From positions 1 through 64,000 of the forward strand of contig JAMONM010000098.1 of the NCBI GenBank assembly GCA_027065825.1: a DNA stretch of 64,000 nucleotides, given 5' to 3'. Position 1 is the stretch's first letter. Every line of letters begins with the position of its first letter. This document shows, in pieces, positions 38,909-50,353 of the stretch. This stretch comes from Campylobacterales bacterium (GTDB taxonomy: Bacteria > Campylobacterota > Campylobacteria > Campylobacterales > Nitratiruptoraceae). Both the position numbers and the translations under genes were made by a program. Below the pieces are notes generated by a model. It saw only the letters and a list, made by a program, of their open reading frames with translations, ran no database searches and was not told the origin of the DNA.

Positions 38909-41515
38909 ATGATAAAAACCCTCGTTCAGAAAATAGTCGGCACCAAAAACGACAGAGAACTGAAAAGATATAAAAAACGGGTGGCCAAAATAAACGCATT
39001 GGAACCAAAATATGAAAAATATAGCGACGAAGAGCTGCAAAAAGCCTTTTTAGAGTTAAAAGAGCGCGTTAAAAGCGGCGAAGCCGGTATGGATGAAGTT
39101 TTAGAAGACTCGTTCGCTATTACCAGAGAGGCCTCAAAAAGAGTTCTCGGCATGAGACATTATGACGTTCAGCTTATAGGCGGAATGGTGCTCCACGAAG
39201 GAAAAATAGCCGAGATGAAAACAGGCGAAGGAAAGACTCTGGTGGCGACGCTGGCGGTTGCGTTAAACGCTATGAGCGGCGAGGGGGTACACGTGGTTAC
39301 CGTAAACGACTATCTTGCCAAAAGAGACGCTACCGATATGGGCAAGTTGTACAATTTTTTGGGATACAGCGTCGGATGCATAACTTCGGATATCGACGAC
39401 GACAGAGAGAGAAAGAAGCAGTATCAGGCCGATATTACATACGGTACCAATAACGAGTTCGGTTTTGACTATCTCAGAGACAATATGAAATACTCTCTGG
39501 ATGAGATGGTTCAAAGGGGCCATAACTACGCCATAGTGGACGAAGTGGATTCCATTTTGATAGACGAGGCCAGAACCCCGCTGATTATCTCGGGCCCAAC
39601 AAACCGTAAACTGGATAACTATATTAGAGCCGACAAAATCGCTAAACAGATGATAAAAGACGAAGATTTCACGGTAGATGAGAAAAACAGGGTCATCTTG
39701 ATTACCGAAAAAGGGATAGAGAAGGCCGAAAAGCTTTTTGGAGTAGAGAATCTGTACGATCTCGAAAACGCAATTTTGGCCCATCATCTGGATCAAGCGC
39801 TAAAGGCGAACTATCTTTTTGAAAAAGATGTGGATTACGTCGTTAAAAACGGTGAGGTAGTTATCGTCGACGAGTTTACGGGCAGACTGAGCGAGGGTAG
39901 GAGATTCAGCGAAGGTTTGCATCAGGCTCTAGAGGCGAAAGAGGGGGTTGAGATAAAAGAGGAGTCCCAGACTCTGGCCGACATCACTTTTCAGAACTAC
40001 TTTAGAATGTATAAAAAGTTGGCCGGGATGACCGGTACCGCTCAGACCGAAGCAACGGAATTCTCTCAAATATACGGTTTGGAGGTGATATCCATCCCTA
40101 CCAATCGTCCCGTAATCAGAAAGGATAGAGACGATCTGATATACAAAACCGAAAAAGAGAAGTACGAAGCCGTGGTAAAAAAGATAAAAGAGCTTCACAA
40201 AAAAGGGCAGCCGGTACTGGTTGGGACAACCTCCATAGAAAAGAACGAGCTTTTGCACGAACTTTTAAAAAGAGAGAAAATTCCCCATTCGGTACTAAAC
40301 GCCAAGCATCACGAACAGGAGGCGCAAATCATCGCCAAGGCCGGTAAAAAAGGTGCCGTAACCGTTGCTACGAATATGGCCGGAAGGGGTGTCGATATCA
40401 AAATTGACGACGAGGTACGAGAGCTGGGAGGTCTGTTTATTCTAGGGACAGAACGTCACGAATCAAGACGTATAGACAATCAGCTCAGAGGACGAGCCGG
40501 TAGGCAGGGAGATCCCGGAGAGAGTCAGTTCTTTTTGAGTCTGGAAGACAATCTTTTGAGAATCTTCGGCGGCGATAGAATTAAATCTATTATGGATAGA
40601 CTGGGGGTCGAAGAGGGAGAACATATCGAATCCAAGATGGTTACAAGAGCCGTAGAGAAGGCTCAAAAAAAGGTCGAGTCGATGCATTTCGAGTCGAGAA
40701 AGCATATTCTCGAATATGACGACGTGGCAAATGAACAGAGAAAGACTATCTATAAATTTAGATTCGAGCTCCTAAATCCGGATTTTGATATCGACGCCAA
40801 GATAAAAGAGAATAGAATAGAGTATATTCAAGAGCTCCTCGATGAGTGCGGCATATTCCCCGAAGCTCCGAAAGAGGATTACGATCTGGAGAAGCTCGCG
40901 GCCAAAATCAAAGAGGAGCTAAAGAGCGAAATTGATATAAATGAGCTGAAAGATCTCGATTACGATCAGTTAAAGGAGTATCTGATAAAGAGGCTAGAAA
41001 AAGAGTACGAAGACAAAATGAGCGTGGTAGACGATAACCAAAGAAGAGAGATAGAAAGAATTTTGTATCTGCAGATACTCGATAACGGCTGGAGAGAGCA
41101 TCTTTATCAGATGGATATTCTAAAAACGGGAATAGGTCTTAGGGGTTACAATCAAAAAGATCCTCTCGTGGAGTACAAAAAGGAGAGCTATTCGCTCTTT
41201 ATGGAGCTGGTTAGGAACATCAAAAAAGAGATTATCAAAACCCTCCATACCATTCAGCTAAGAGAGGAGCGAGAGGAGGAGATCCAAAGACTCGAAGCCG
41301 AGCTTAAAAAGATGGAAGAGGAGATAAAACAGCAGGCCGTTTTACAGCATGGCGAGAGTGAAGCGCAAAAAAAACCGGAAATTGGCGGAAAAAAACCGAA
41401 AAGAAACGAACCATGCCCATGCGGCAGCGGGAAAAAATATAAACACTGTTGCGGCAGGAGCGGTCCTAAAAAAGGCGTTTTGGCTTCGGCCGCCGGAGTA
41501 GATTCTGCGAGATGA
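38909..41515 (+). CDS. secA: Preprotein translocase subunit SecA
   Basis: [40 protein letters not shown]-terminal zinc motif [14 protein letters not shown]. Confidence 0.97.
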   Translation: MIKTLVQKIVGTKNDRELKRYKKRVAKINALEPKYEKYSDEELQKAFLELKERVKSGEAGMDEVLEDSFAITREASKRVLGMRHYDVQLIGGMVLHEGKIAEMKTGEGKTLVATLAVALNAMSGEGVHVVTVNDYLAKRDATDMGKLYNFLGYSVGCITSDIDDDRERKKQYQADITYGTNNEFGFDYLRDNMKYSLDEMVQRGHNYAIVDEVDSILIDEARTPLIISGPTNRKLDNYIRADKIAKQMIKDEDFTVDEKNRVILITEKGIEKAEKLFGVENLYDLENAILAHHLDQALKANYLFEKDVDYVVKNGEVVIVDEFTGRLSEGRRFSEGLHQALEAKEGVEIKEESQTLADITFQNYFRMYKKLAGMTGTAQTEATEFSQIYGLEVISIPTNRPVIRKDRDDLIYKTEKEKYEAVVKKIKELHKKGQPVLVGTTSIEKNELLHELLKREKIPHSVLNAKHHEQEAQIIAKAGKKGAVTVATNMAGRGVDIKIDDEVRELGGLFILGTERHESRRIDNQLRGRAGRQGDPGESQFFLSLEDNLLRIFGGDRIKSIMDRLGVEEGEHIESKMVTRAVEKAQKKVESMHFESRKHILEYDDVANEQRKTIYKFRFELLNPDFDIDAKIKENRIEYIQELLDECGIFPEAPKEDYDLEKLAAKIKEELKSEIDINELKDLDYDQLKEYLIKRLEKEYEDKMSVVDDNQRREIERILYLQILDNGWREHLYQMDILKTGIGLRGYNQKDPLVEYKKESYSLFMELVRNIKKEIIKTLHTIQLREEREEEIQRLEAELKKMEEEIKQQAVLQHGESEAQKKPEIGGKKPKRNEPCPCGSGKKYKHCCGRSGPKKGVLASAAGVDSAR

Positions 41516-42723
41516 TCGACAAAAAATTTGTTCTTTTTGTCGTAAAGAGATATCTACGCTTTGACAAGGAACAGCCCTTTATCTTTCTTTCTGCTCTTTT
41601 GGCCTTTTTGGGCATTAGCGTCGGAGTGGCCGTTTTGATCGTCGCCATGGCGATCATGAACGGCTTTGACAAAGAGTTCGAAAGAAAGCTTTTCGTGATG
41701 AACTATCCTTTGACCATATATCCGAAACTGCGAGATTCTGTTGACGAAAATCTATTAAATAGACTCTCGAAACGGTTTGAAGATTTGAAATTCAGCCCTT
41801 ACATAAGCGCTCAGGCAATAGTGAAAAACGGCGATTTAATGGAAGGCGCGATGCTTTTTGGAGTCGATTTTGAAAAAGAGCTGCAAATAAATTCGGTTTT
41901 GGCTCAGGCCGTGGGACAAAGCGCTGAAATCCCCCAAAAATATGGCGCCATAGTCGGCAAAGAGATGTATGACAGACTCTATCTCCAAAAAGGCGAGAAG
42001 GCTACCTTTATTTTTACAAAACTTGATCCGGCCGGTCTTGGAATGTCTCCTTTGATCAAAAGATTTACGATAGAGGGTTTTTTCAGATCAGGTTTGCAGG
42101 CGTATGATAGAACCTACGTCTACGTTCCCATAGATTCGTTGAGAAAGGTTTTGAATATACCGCAAGGCGTATTTGGCGGAATTCACGTATATAGTGACTC
42201 TCCCAAAGAGGCAATAGAGGATATCAGGGACTTTTTGCCTCCAGAAGTTGGAGTTGTTGGATGGTGGCAGCAAAACGGTAATTTTTTCGCCGCGTTGCAG
42301 ATGGAAAAGAGGGCTCTGTTTATAGTATTGATGTTGATAATCCTGATCGCTTCGCTGAATATCGTAAGCTCTTTGCTGATGACTGTTATGAACAGGCGAA
42401 AAGAGATAGCGCTCTTGTTGGCTTTGGGCGCTTCGAAAAAGGAGATCGGTACGATCTTTTTCTATCTCGGTTCAATTATAGGTGGGTTCGGCATAGTTAC
42501 GGGAGCCCTAGGGGGACTGCTTGGAATATGGGTTTTAGGCAGTTTCGATATAATTGAACTTCCTGCCGACGTATACGGTACCAGCAGACTTCCGTTGGAG
42601 CTGTCGCTGTACGACTTCGCTTCGATTTTGGTAGGCGCAGCGCTCATATCGCTTATCTCTTCTTACTATCCCGCTAGAAAAGCGACCGAAACTCAGGTTA
42701 TAGAGGTGCTCAGAAACGAATAG
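41512..42723 (+). CDS. ABC transporter permease, LolC/LolE family
   Basis: LolCE topology: [29 protein letters not shown]; FtsX-like C-terminus [30 protein letters not shown]. Confidence 0.88.
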   Translation: MIDKKFVLFVVKRYLRFDKEQPFIFLSALLAFLGISVGVAVLIVAMAIMNGFDKEFERKLFVMNYPLTIYPKLRDSVDENLLNRLSKRFEDLKFSPYISAQAIVKNGDLMEGAMLFGVDFEKELQINSVLAQAVGQSAEIPQKYGAIVGKEMYDRLYLQKGEKATFIFTKLDPAGLGMSPLIKRFTIEGFFRSGLQAYDRTYVYVPIDSLRKVLNIPQGVFGGIHVYSDSPKEAIEDIRDFLPPEVGVVGWWQQNGNFFAALQMEKRALFIVLMLIILIASLNIVSSLLMTVMNRRKEIALLLALGASKKEIGTIFFYLGSIIGGFGIVTGALGGLLGIWVLGSFDIIELPADVYGTSRLPLELSLYDFASILVGAALISLISSYYPARKATETQVIEVLRNE

Positions 42724-45270
42724 TTACTCAAATAGCCTGTTTATAAATCTAAAAGGCGCTACGATCGTTCTTTTGATGATATTTAGCGGAGCTTTTATCG
42801 CTTCTTGCGGGAGCCTGGCTCTAATATCGGGTTTTATCATGTCTCCGGTTATCTCTATCTGGGTCGATATGCTGCCCTCTTCGCCCAACAGTATATAGCC
42901 TGCCAGCGGGATTTTGTTGATAACCTGGGAGATTCGTTTTAAAGTTTTGAGAGTCAGCACCATATCGACTCTGTTATTGCCGGTATCTATCGTCCCGTAT
43001 CCTGTAATATCGAGACTTTTGCCGTCGAATTTTAGGGCTTTGATTATCAAAAGTGAATCTTTTAATTCAAAATCGATTACACCTTTTACTATTTTGTACC
43101 CTTTAGTATTGTATCCGGGATCCGCGAAAGTTATCAAAGAGGGGATCGTGTTCAAAAAGGCCATTATATTGTTAAGCAGCGCCAGATCCTTTAAGACCGC
43201 ATTCTCGAGATATATCTGACCAGAAATTTCATTTAGCGAACCGGTGGCTACCAGAGAATAGCTGCCTCCTTCTATTCCTTCGATTTTTAAAAAATTTTGA
43301 ACGAACAGGTCGTTTAAATTTTCGGCTTTTATATTAAAGCCTTTTGCTCTTCCGGCTGCGGAAATTTTGGATTTATCGTAACGCGACTCTATCTCGAAAA
43401 ACTCTCCTTCGAAAACCGCTCTGGCCTCCTCCGAGAGTATCGTATGGCCTTTTATCTCGAAATCGCAGTTTGCGGTATGTATTAGAACTCTTTTGTTGAA
43501 ACTTTTAGGAGATTGCGATTTTAGATCGGGTAGTTTTATGTAATAGTCTTTGACGTTGATATTTATTTCGCCGTCCACAAAAGCGCTTATAGAGTCGCTT
43601 TCGATTTTTGCTCCAGTTTCGTCGGTTCTTATTGCCACTTTGAAATTTTTTATATTTTCGCCTCTTCTAAAGAGTGGAGAGTTTTTTAGCTCGATGTCGG
43701 CCTCTATGTGGAAGTCTGTAAAATTTTTGGTGTTTACAATGGCGCTTCCTCTTTGTAGATCTAAAGCGGCTAGGATTTTCGAGTATTTGGCCAGGTGGGG
43801 CAAAGAGGCTATTTTGATTGTTATATTTTCCTCGTCGATTTCCATTTTGCTTTTTAGATTATGCAGTATAACGAGCGCCATATCCTCAGAGTCGAAATCT
43901 ATCTCTACGTGTTCTGAGAGGTTTTTGGTTTCAAAGAGCTTTGTTTCGTCGAACTTGAACTCGATGCGGCTTTTTTCAAGATATATATCGGCTTTTTTCC
44001 TATGTAGGTCTACGATTCCGCTTGCAAACCCATTCAGTATCGGATCTATCGATATTTCTGAGGGCTCTATTTTCAAAAGGGTATCTTTTAGTTTAACGAT
44101 TACTCTTTGTGTTCCGATCGGTATACTAAAGAGAGAAAATCTCGACTCTTTCGCTTTGAAGACGCCTTCGGTTTTTATATGGCCGCTTTTTAAACCGATA
44201 GTCAGTTTTAAAACCCCTTCGCTCGATCCGCTTTGCTGTCTCAAAGGCAAGGGAATCGAATAGGCTTTTAACAAAGCGGCAATCCTTTCGTCCACTTTGG
44301 TTTCCGCCCTGATAACTATTTCGATATATGGATCTTTGCCGTTTAGACGGTGGATTTTAACGTAGCTGCCGTTTAGAGGAATATTTTGGTATTGCGGTTT
44401 TTTTAACTTGAACGACAGAACCTCTTTGAAGTAGCTCAAATCTATCTGCGATGCCGTAACATAGGGGAGTTTGGGATTGAATCTTATTTTTGCGTTAACG
44501 GCTTTTGCCGAACCTTCGAATTTTTTGGGATCGAATTTCGGGTCCGAAATGTTGATAGAGCCTCTAAACTCTTCTAAACGGTAGCTTTTCGCGACTATCT
44601 TTTCGTAAATCCAGCTCTTTATTTTGCTGTTTATAGGGAATTTGTCCGTTATTTTTTTCAGCGATTCGGCGCTGAATGGTTCGGAGTCCATAAAAAAGGA
44701 CAAAATCTCTTTTTTCAGTTTTAGTCTGCATCTTCCTTTTACTCCTTCGATTTCGTATTCGCCCACAAAGGTTCCGGATTTGGTTGAGGGGTCGAAATAG
44801 GCTCTGCCTTTTAAAAGTAGTTTCTCTTTTTTTAGAAATATTTCGGGAATTTCCGCTATCAAAACCGGCTTTTTTAGCTTCGCTCTGGCCGCTAATTGAT
44901 ATCTGTCCGTATCTATATAATAGATTCCGTCTCTGTATAGAAAAGTAACATTATAGTCCGTGTAACTGATTTTTCCGATCTCTATAGACTGAAAATATTT
45001 AGGTATGTAGTTTAATAGAACCATGTAGCTTTTTACGTCCGATTTCAGGTTTTTGTTTCTGGTTTTTTTGATATGAACTTTTTTTGCTTTTAATATGATT
45101 TTTTTATCGAGTTTTAGGTAGAATTTTTCGACCACTATTTTAGGCAGTGTCAGACGATCTATCGAAATACCGTTGACTGCCATCAGATAGACCATACCCA
45201 GCAGCAGGAGAAAAGCTATAAGAGCGCTTAAAACTATTTTGTGGATCGCTGAAGCAGTTTTGATGATCAT
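42724..45270 (-). CDS. AsmA-like / YhdP-type (DUF3971) large periplasmic protein
   Basis: Single N-terminal TM, long beta-rich region, C-terminal LDITGYGTIDTGNNRVDMVLTLKTLKRISQVINKIPLAGYILLGEEGSISTQIEITGDMIKPDI. Confidence 0.75.
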   Translation of the reverse strand: MIIKTASAIHKIVLSALIAFLLLLGMVYLMAVNGISIDRLTLPKIVVEKFYLKLDKKIILKAKKVHIKKTRNKNLKSDVKSYMVLLNYIPKYFQSIEIGKISYTDYNVTFLYRDGIYYIDTDRYQLAARAKLKKPVLIAEIPEIFLKKEKLLLKGRAYFDPSTKSGTFVGEYEIEGVKGRCRLKLKKEILSFFMDSEPFSAESLKKITDKFPINSKIKSWIYEKIVAKSYRLEEFRGSINISDPKFDPKKFEGSAKAVNAKIRFNPKLPYVTASQIDLSYFKEVLSFKLKKPQYQNIPLNGSYVKIHRLNGKDPYIEIVIRAETKVDERIAALLKAYSIPLPLRQQSGSSEGVLKLTIGLKSGHIKTEGVFKAKESRFSLFSIPIGTQRVIVKLKDTLLKIEPSEISIDPILNGFASGIVDLHRKKADIYLEKSRIEFKFDETKLFETKNLSEHVEIDFDSEDMALVILHNLKSKMEIDEENITIKIASLPHLAKYSKILAALDLQRGSAIVNTKNFTDFHIEADIELKNSPLFRRGENIKNFKVAIRTDETGAKIESDSISAFVDGEININVKDYYIKLPDLKSQSPKSFNKRVLIHTANCDFEIKGHTILSEEARAVFEGEFFEIESRYDKSKISAAGRAKGFNIKAENLNDLFVQNFLKIEGIEGGSYSLVATGSLNEISGQIYLENAVLKDLALLNNIMAFLNTIPSLITFADPGYNTKGYKIVKGVIDFELKDSLLIIKALKFDGKSLDITGYGTIDTGNNRVDMVLTLKTLKRISQVINKIPLAGYILLGEEGSISTQIEITGDMIKPDIRARLPQEAIKAPLNIIKRTIVAPFRFINRLFE

Positions 45271-46159
45271 TATGATTCTTTCATACTATCTGGCCGCTCC
45301 GGTCTACTCAACGAAAGTAGTGTATATTCCAAAAGGAAGTATAACAAAGATTATATCATACCTAGAATCCAAAAATTTTGAAGTTACTCCTATAGATAGA
45401 TATTTAGTAAGATTTTTCGGACATCCGCAATCCGGTTGGATAGATATCGGCGCCCAAAGACTCTCAAGAGCCGATTTTTTATACAGATTGACAAAAGCAA
45501 AAGCTCCCGTGCGCGATATAACTTTGATTCCGGGAGAGACGGCCGAGATTTTTTTGGAGGAGATTTCCAAAAAACTGGGGCTGGATTTAAAAAAACTTCG
45601 TAGATTTTACGATGAGCTCTCCCCCTATCCGGATGGAGTGATTTTTGCGGAAACGTACCATATTCCCATCGGAATGGATGAGAGACATCTGATATATTAT
45701 CTGGTAAGCGATTCGCTAAAGAGGCATAAAAGACTCTCTTTAAAGTTTTTTAAAAACTATGATCAAAAAAAGTGGTTTGAAAAGTATATAACGATCGCTT
45801 CCATTATAGAGAAAGAGGCGGCCAACGCGGAGGAGATGCCGTTGATTTCTGCGGTTATCTACAACAGACTCAGACTCGGTATGCCTTTGCAGATGGACGG
45901 ATCTTTGAATTACGGCAAATATTCTCATCAAAAGATAACCCCCAAAAGAATAAGAGAGGATACCAGCAGATTCAATACCTATAAGTATAAGGGACTGCCG
46001 CCCTATCCGGTCTGCGCTGTTAGCGTCGAGGCGGTCAAAGCGGCAATATTTCCGGCCAAAGTCTCATATTTGTATTTCGTCAAGTCGAAAAAAGGGACCC
46101 ATATTTTTAGCGATACATACAAAACCCATCTTCGAAATATAAAATCTGTGAAAAAATGA
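45239..46159 (+). CDS. mltG: Endolytic murein transglycosylase MltG (YceG-like)
   Basis: ASIIEKEAANAEEMPLISAVIYNRLRLGMPLQMDGSLNYG; PPYPVCAVSVEAVKAAIFP; YFVKSKKGTHIFSDTYKTH. Start ambiguous (TTG 45239 or ATG 45263). Confidence 0.9.
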   Translation: MWIAEAVLMIIMILSYYLAAPVYSTKVVYIPKGSITKIISYLESKNFEVTPIDRYLVRFFGHPQSGWIDIGAQRLSRADFLYRLTKAKAPVRDITLIPGETAEIFLEEISKKLGLDLKKLRRFYDELSPYPDGVIFAETYHIPIGMDERHLIYYLVSDSLKRHKRLSLKFFKNYDQKKWFEKYITIASIIEKEAANAEEMPLISAVIYNRLRLGMPLQMDGSLNYGKYSHQKITPKRIREDTSRFNTYKYKGLPPYPVCAVSVEAVKAAIFPAKVSYLYFVKSKKGTHIFSDTYKTHLRNIKSVKK

Positions 46160-46268
46160 AACAGATTTCTCATCTGGTTAAACAACTTTTTACAATTGAT
46201 AAAAATTAAACCAACAAATTGTTACCATTAGAATACTTAATAATCAATCTTAGAAAAAGGAGAGGTAA

Positions 46269-48485
46269 ATGGCAAACCCGAAAATTGTCTGGACGAAGAT
46301 AGACGAGGCGCCGGCTTTGGCCACATATTCACTGTTGCCTATAGTAAAGGCTTTCGTAAAGGATGCCGGAGTTGATATCGAATTGAGGGATATCTCTTTG
46401 GCCGGCAGAATAATCGCGGAATTTTCCGACAAACTTCCCGAAGATAAAAAGCAAGCGGACGAGCTGGCCTATATGGGCGAGCTGGTTTTGAAGCCCGAGG
46501 CCAATATCGTAAAGTTGCCGAATATTTCCGCTTCTATTCCTCAGCTAGTCGCGGCTATAAAAGAGCTTCAGTCTCAGGGATACGATATACCCGATTTTCC
46601 GGAAGAGCCTAAAACTGCCGAAGAGGTGAAGCTCAGAGAGAGATTTTCAAAGCTCCTTGGTAGTGCGGTTAACCCCGTTTTGAGACAGGGTAACTCCGAT
46701 AGAAGGCTGTCCGAAGCGGTAAAAGCTTATGCTAAAAAACATCCTCATAAAATGAGAGAGGTAACTCCGGATAGCAAATCCTACGTGGCTCATATGGAAA
46801 AGTGCGATTTCTATCAGAGCGAGCAGTCTTTCATTGCTCCTAAAGATATGAAGATCAAAATGGTTTTCGAGGGTAACGACGGTAAAGTGGAAGAGCTAAA
46901 AGAGGTTGCGCTGCTAAAGGGAGAAGTGTTCAGTGCCGCCGCCCTTAGCAGAAAAGAGCTCAAAGAGTTCTATCAAAAGGTTATAGATGACGCAAAAGAG
47001 AAGGATATCCTCTTTTCTCTGCACGTAAAAGCCACGATGATGAAAGTTTCGGATCCGGTCTATATCGGCGACGCTATCAGAGTATACTACAAAGAGCTTT
47101 TCGATAAATTCGGAAAGGAGCTGGAAGAGATCGGTTTCGATCCGAACAACGGTCTTGTGGATCTTGAAAACAAGATGTCCAAACTGCCAGAAGGCGTTCA
47201 AAACGAGATCAAAGAGTGCATCAACGAGATTTACAAAAAGCAGCCCAGAATGTATATGGTCGACAGCGATGCCGGAATTACCAACCTGCACGCTCCAAAC
47301 GACGTTATCATCGACGCATCAATTCCTGCGGTGATCAAAAACGGACTAAAAGGATGGGGACCTAGCGGCGAAGTTGAAGACTGCGTCATTACAGTTCCCG
47401 ACAGAACTTATGCCAGAATGTACAAGCAGATAGTCAGCGACATCGTTAAAAACGGACAATTCGATCCGGCAAAAGTGGGTACTGTTCAAAATATCGGACT
47501 TATGGCTAAAAAAGCTGAAGAGTACGGAAGCCACGACAAAACATTCTTCCCTCCGAGCGACGGCGTTATCAAAGTTATAGACGAGGAGGGCAATACGCTT
47601 CTTTGCCACTCGGTATCTCAAGGGGATATCTACAGAGGATACTCCGCAAAAGACGACGCAATCGTGGACTGGGTGAAACTGGGAGTCAGAAGAGCCAAAG
47701 AGAGCGGCTATCCGATCGTGTTCTGGCTCGATAGCAACAGAGCTCATGACGCCAACCTTATCAAAAAGGTTCTAGATACTCTCAAAGAGATCGATCTAGA
47801 AGGAGTGGAGTTCCATATTATGGCTCCCGAACAGGCTATGAAATTCACTCTCAAGAGATTTAGAGCCGGTCTTGGAACAATAGCCGTAACCGGAAACGTT
47901 CTGAGAGACTATCTGACAGACCTTTTCCCTATCATCGAGGTTGGAACCAGCGCCAGAACTCTCTCTATAGTGCCTCTGCTTAACGGCGGCGGTGTTTTTG
48001 AGACCGGCGCCGGCGGTTCGGCTCCCAAGCACGTGGAGCAGTTCCTAAAAGAGGGCCATCTCAGATGGGATAGCCTCGGGGAGTTCATGGCGCTTGTTGA
48101 GTCTTTCAAGCTCGCGAACAGACAGGGCGCCAGCGACAAGGCCGTAACAATTGCCGAAGCTCTGGATAGAGCCGTGGGACAATATCTGGACAAGGATATG
48201 ACTCCAAAAAGAAAGGTGGGCGAACTGGATAACAGAGGAAGCCACTACTATCTGGCCAGATTCTGGGCCGAAGAGCTGGCGAAATGCGGAGATTCCGAAC
48301 TTGAGGCCAAGTTTGCTCCTGTGGCTAAAAAACTTCAGGAAAACGAAGAGAAGATTCTCGAAGAGATCAGAGCCGCCGAAGGAAAACCTGTCGATATCGG
48401 CGGATATTTCCATCCTGATGACGAAAAAGCGGAAAAAGCGATGAGACCCAGCAAAACCCTAAACGAAATCATAGACAGCATTTAA
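46269..48485 (+). CDS. icd: Isocitrate dehydrogenase, NADP-dependent, monomeric type
   Basis: 738 aa monomeric IDH: VWTKIDEAPALATYSLLPIVKAF, HLKV-like AKKHPHKMREV, FWLDSNRAHDANLIKKV. Confidence 0.95.
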   Translation: MANPKIVWTKIDEAPALATYSLLPIVKAFVKDAGVDIELRDISLAGRIIAEFSDKLPEDKKQADELAYMGELVLKPEANIVKLPNISASIPQLVAAIKELQSQGYDIPDFPEEPKTAEEVKLRERFSKLLGSAVNPVLRQGNSDRRLSEAVKAYAKKHPHKMREVTPDSKSYVAHMEKCDFYQSEQSFIAPKDMKIKMVFEGNDGKVEELKEVALLKGEVFSAAALSRKELKEFYQKVIDDAKEKDILFSLHVKATMMKVSDPVYIGDAIRVYYKELFDKFGKELEEIGFDPNNGLVDLENKMSKLPEGVQNEIKECINEIYKKQPRMYMVDSDAGITNLHAPNDVIIDASIPAVIKNGLKGWGPSGEVEDCVITVPDRTYARMYKQIVSDIVKNGQFDPAKVGTVQNIGLMAKKAEEYGSHDKTFFPPSDGVIKVIDEEGNTLLCHSVSQGDIYRGYSAKDDAIVDWVKLGVRRAKESGYPIVFWLDSNRAHDANLIKKVLDTLKEIDLEGVEFHIMAPEQAMKFTLKRFRAGLGTIAVTGNVLRDYLTDLFPIIEVGTSARTLSIVPLLNGGGVFETGAGGSAPKHVEQFLKEGHLRWDSLGEFMALVESFKLANRQGASDKAVTIAEALDRAVGQYLDKDMTPKRKVGELDNRGSHYYLARFWAEELAKCGDSELEAKFAPVAKKLQENEEKILEEIRAAEGKPVDIGGYFHPDDEKAEKAMRPSKTLNEIIDSI

Positions 48486-48489
48486 AACT

Positions 48490-48513
48490 TTTCGAAGGCC
48501 TTGCGCCTTCGAA
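48490..48513. other. Intercistronic hairpin between icd and mdh
   Basis: Perfect 10-bp stem TTTCGAAGGC-CTTG-GCCTTCGAAA without a downstream T tract. Confidence 0.6.
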
Positions 48514-48528
48514 ATCAAAGGAGAGTTA

Positions 48529-49488
48529 ATGGCGAAAAGTTCAAAAGTTTCAATAGTAGGAGCGGGAGGTAATGTCGGAAGTATAGTAGCCTACTCCGTA
48601 GCGATGCAGGGATTGGCACACGAAGTTATTTTGGTCGATAGAGATCACGATAGAGCAGAAGGTAAGGCTCTGGATATGAATCAGGCCGCCGCAGCCTTGA
48701 GATCGCATTCTATAGTAAGAGCGGCCAGAGATTACAAAGACATAGAAGGAAGCAAAGTCGTCGTTATTACGGCAGGTTTTCCGAGAAAACCGGGGATGAG
48801 CAGAGACGATCTGCTGTTTGCCAACGCAGATATCGTAAGCGAAGTGGTGGAAAATATTGTAAAACACGCTCCGGACTCAATAATAATCGTGGTAACCAAT
48901 CCGCTGGATACAATGACTTACGTAGCGCTTAAAAAGAGCGGATTCCCAAAACATAGAGTTATAGGAATGGCTGGAATTTTAGACGGAGCGCGAATGACCC
49001 ATTTTATTCATGAAAAGCTCGGGTTCGGAGCGGGCCAAATCAGAGCTACCGTCATAGGGGGACATGGGGATTATATGGTTCCACTACCCAGATACTCCAC
49101 AGTTGCAGGCATTCCTATAACTGACCTGCTCACTCCGGGAGAACTGCAAGAGGTCATAGAGGCCACCAAAAACGGCGGAGCGCAGATCGTTAAGCTGATG
49201 GGAACCAGCGCCTATTTCGCTCCCGGAAAAGCTACGGCGATTATGGTAGAGGCTATTTTGAAAGACTCCAAAAAGATATATCCTTGTTCGACCCTACTAG
49301 AAGGCGAATACGGAGTAGAAGGAATCCCAAACGGAGTTCCGGTAACTCTCGGAGAAAAGGGCGTAGAGGAGATTATAGAACTTCAGCTGACCCCGAAAGA
49401 GAGAGAGCTTTTCGACAGAAGCGTGGCCTCGGTTAAAGAACTGATCGACGTTCTTGAGGCTCAGAACTATTTCGGGGAGAAGAGATGA
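48529..49488 (+). CDS. mdh: Malate dehydrogenase
   Basis: VSIVGAGGNVGSIVAYSVAMQ, TAGFPRKPGMSRDDLLFAN, GGHGDYMVPLPRYSTVAGIPI. Confidence 0.95.
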   Translation: MAKSSKVSIVGAGGNVGSIVAYSVAMQGLAHEVILVDRDHDRAEGKALDMNQAAAALRSHSIVRAARDYKDIEGSKVVVITAGFPRKPGMSRDDLLFANADIVSEVVENIVKHAPDSIIIVVTNPLDTMTYVALKKSGFPKHRVIGMAGILDGARMTHFIHEKLGFGAGQIRATVIGGHGDYMVPLPRYSTVAGIPITDLLTPGELQEVIEATKNGGAQIVKLMGTSAYFAPGKATAIMVEAILKDSKKIYPCSTLLEGEYGVEGIPNGVPVTLGEKGVEEIIELQLTPKERELFDRSVASVKELIDVLEAQNYFGEKR

Positions 49489-50345
49489 GGATAGTCAAGT
49501 ACGATGATATCGTCAACGCCGTCAAGGAGATGATCGTCTACTCCACCACCCATTTGAGCGATGATATGCTGCAGGCCCTAAAAAAAGCATATGCCGAGGA
49601 AAAGAGCGAAGTGAGTAAAGCGGTTTTGGCCCAGTTGCTGGAAAACGCCGAGATCGCTGCCAACGAATCCAAACCGCTTTGCCAGGACACGGGCTTGGCG
49701 ATCTTTTTTGTCAAGATCGGCGAAGAGGTTAAAATCGAAGGCGGAACTATAAAAAGAGCCATCTACGAGGGAACCGAAAAGGGTTACAAAGAGGGTTATC
49801 TCAGAGCCTCTACCTGCGACTGCTTTACCAGAGCCAATTTAAAGGATAAAGCTGGCTACAATCTACCTCCAATAATATATTTCGATATCGTAGAGGGTGA
49901 CAAAATAGAGATAGAATACGCCGCTAAAGGGGGAGGCAGCGAAAACGTCAGCAGAGCGACCGTTCTGGCTCCCGCTCAAGGCAAAGAAGGTATAAAAGAG
50001 TTTGTCAAAAAAGTAATCAGCGACGCCGGTCCCAATCCCTGTCCGCCGCTAGTAGTAGGAGTTGGTATAGGAGGCAGTTTCGATATGGCTGCGGTTATGA
50101 GCAAACATGCGCTGTTTAGGGATATCGGCAGCGTAAATCCCGATCCTGAAATGGCCTCTTTCGAAGAGGAGCTAAAAGAGGAGCTCAACAGACTCGGAAT
50201 AGGGGCAATGGGAATGGGCGGTACTCAAACGGTGCTGGCTGTGCATATTGAGACGTTTGAGGATAGAATGTGTCATATCGCCTCTTTGCCGGTCTCTGTT
50301 AACGTTCAGTGTCACAGTTCCCGACACTCTCATATAACGATATAG
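49485..50345 (+). CDS. Fumarate hydratase class I, alpha subunit
   Basis: PLCQDTGLAIFFVKIG, STCDCFTRANLKDKAGYNLPP, KGGGSENVSRATVL. Confidence 0.93.
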   Translation: MRIVKYDDIVNAVKEMIVYSTTHLSDDMLQALKKAYAEEKSEVSKAVLAQLLENAEIAANESKPLCQDTGLAIFFVKIGEEVKIEGGTIKRAIYEGTEKGYKEGYLRASTCDCFTRANLKDKAGYNLPPIIYFDIVEGDKIEIEYAAKGGGSENVSRATVLAPAQGKEGIKEFVKKVISDAGPNPCPPLVVGVGIGGSFDMAAVMSKHALFRDIGSVNPDPEMASFEEELKEELNRLGIGAMGMGGTQTVLAVHIETFEDRMCHIASLPVSVNVQCHSSRHSHITI

Positions 50346-50353
50346 GATTGGTC

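Noticed and set aside
40463-40705. Minus-strand ORF inside secA
   Set aside because: Antisense shadow of conserved SecA sequence
43550-44263. 237-aa plus-strand ORF inside the AsmA-like gene
   Set aside because: Shadow ORF; Ser/Ile/Phe-rich composition typical of the antisense of AT-rich coding sequence
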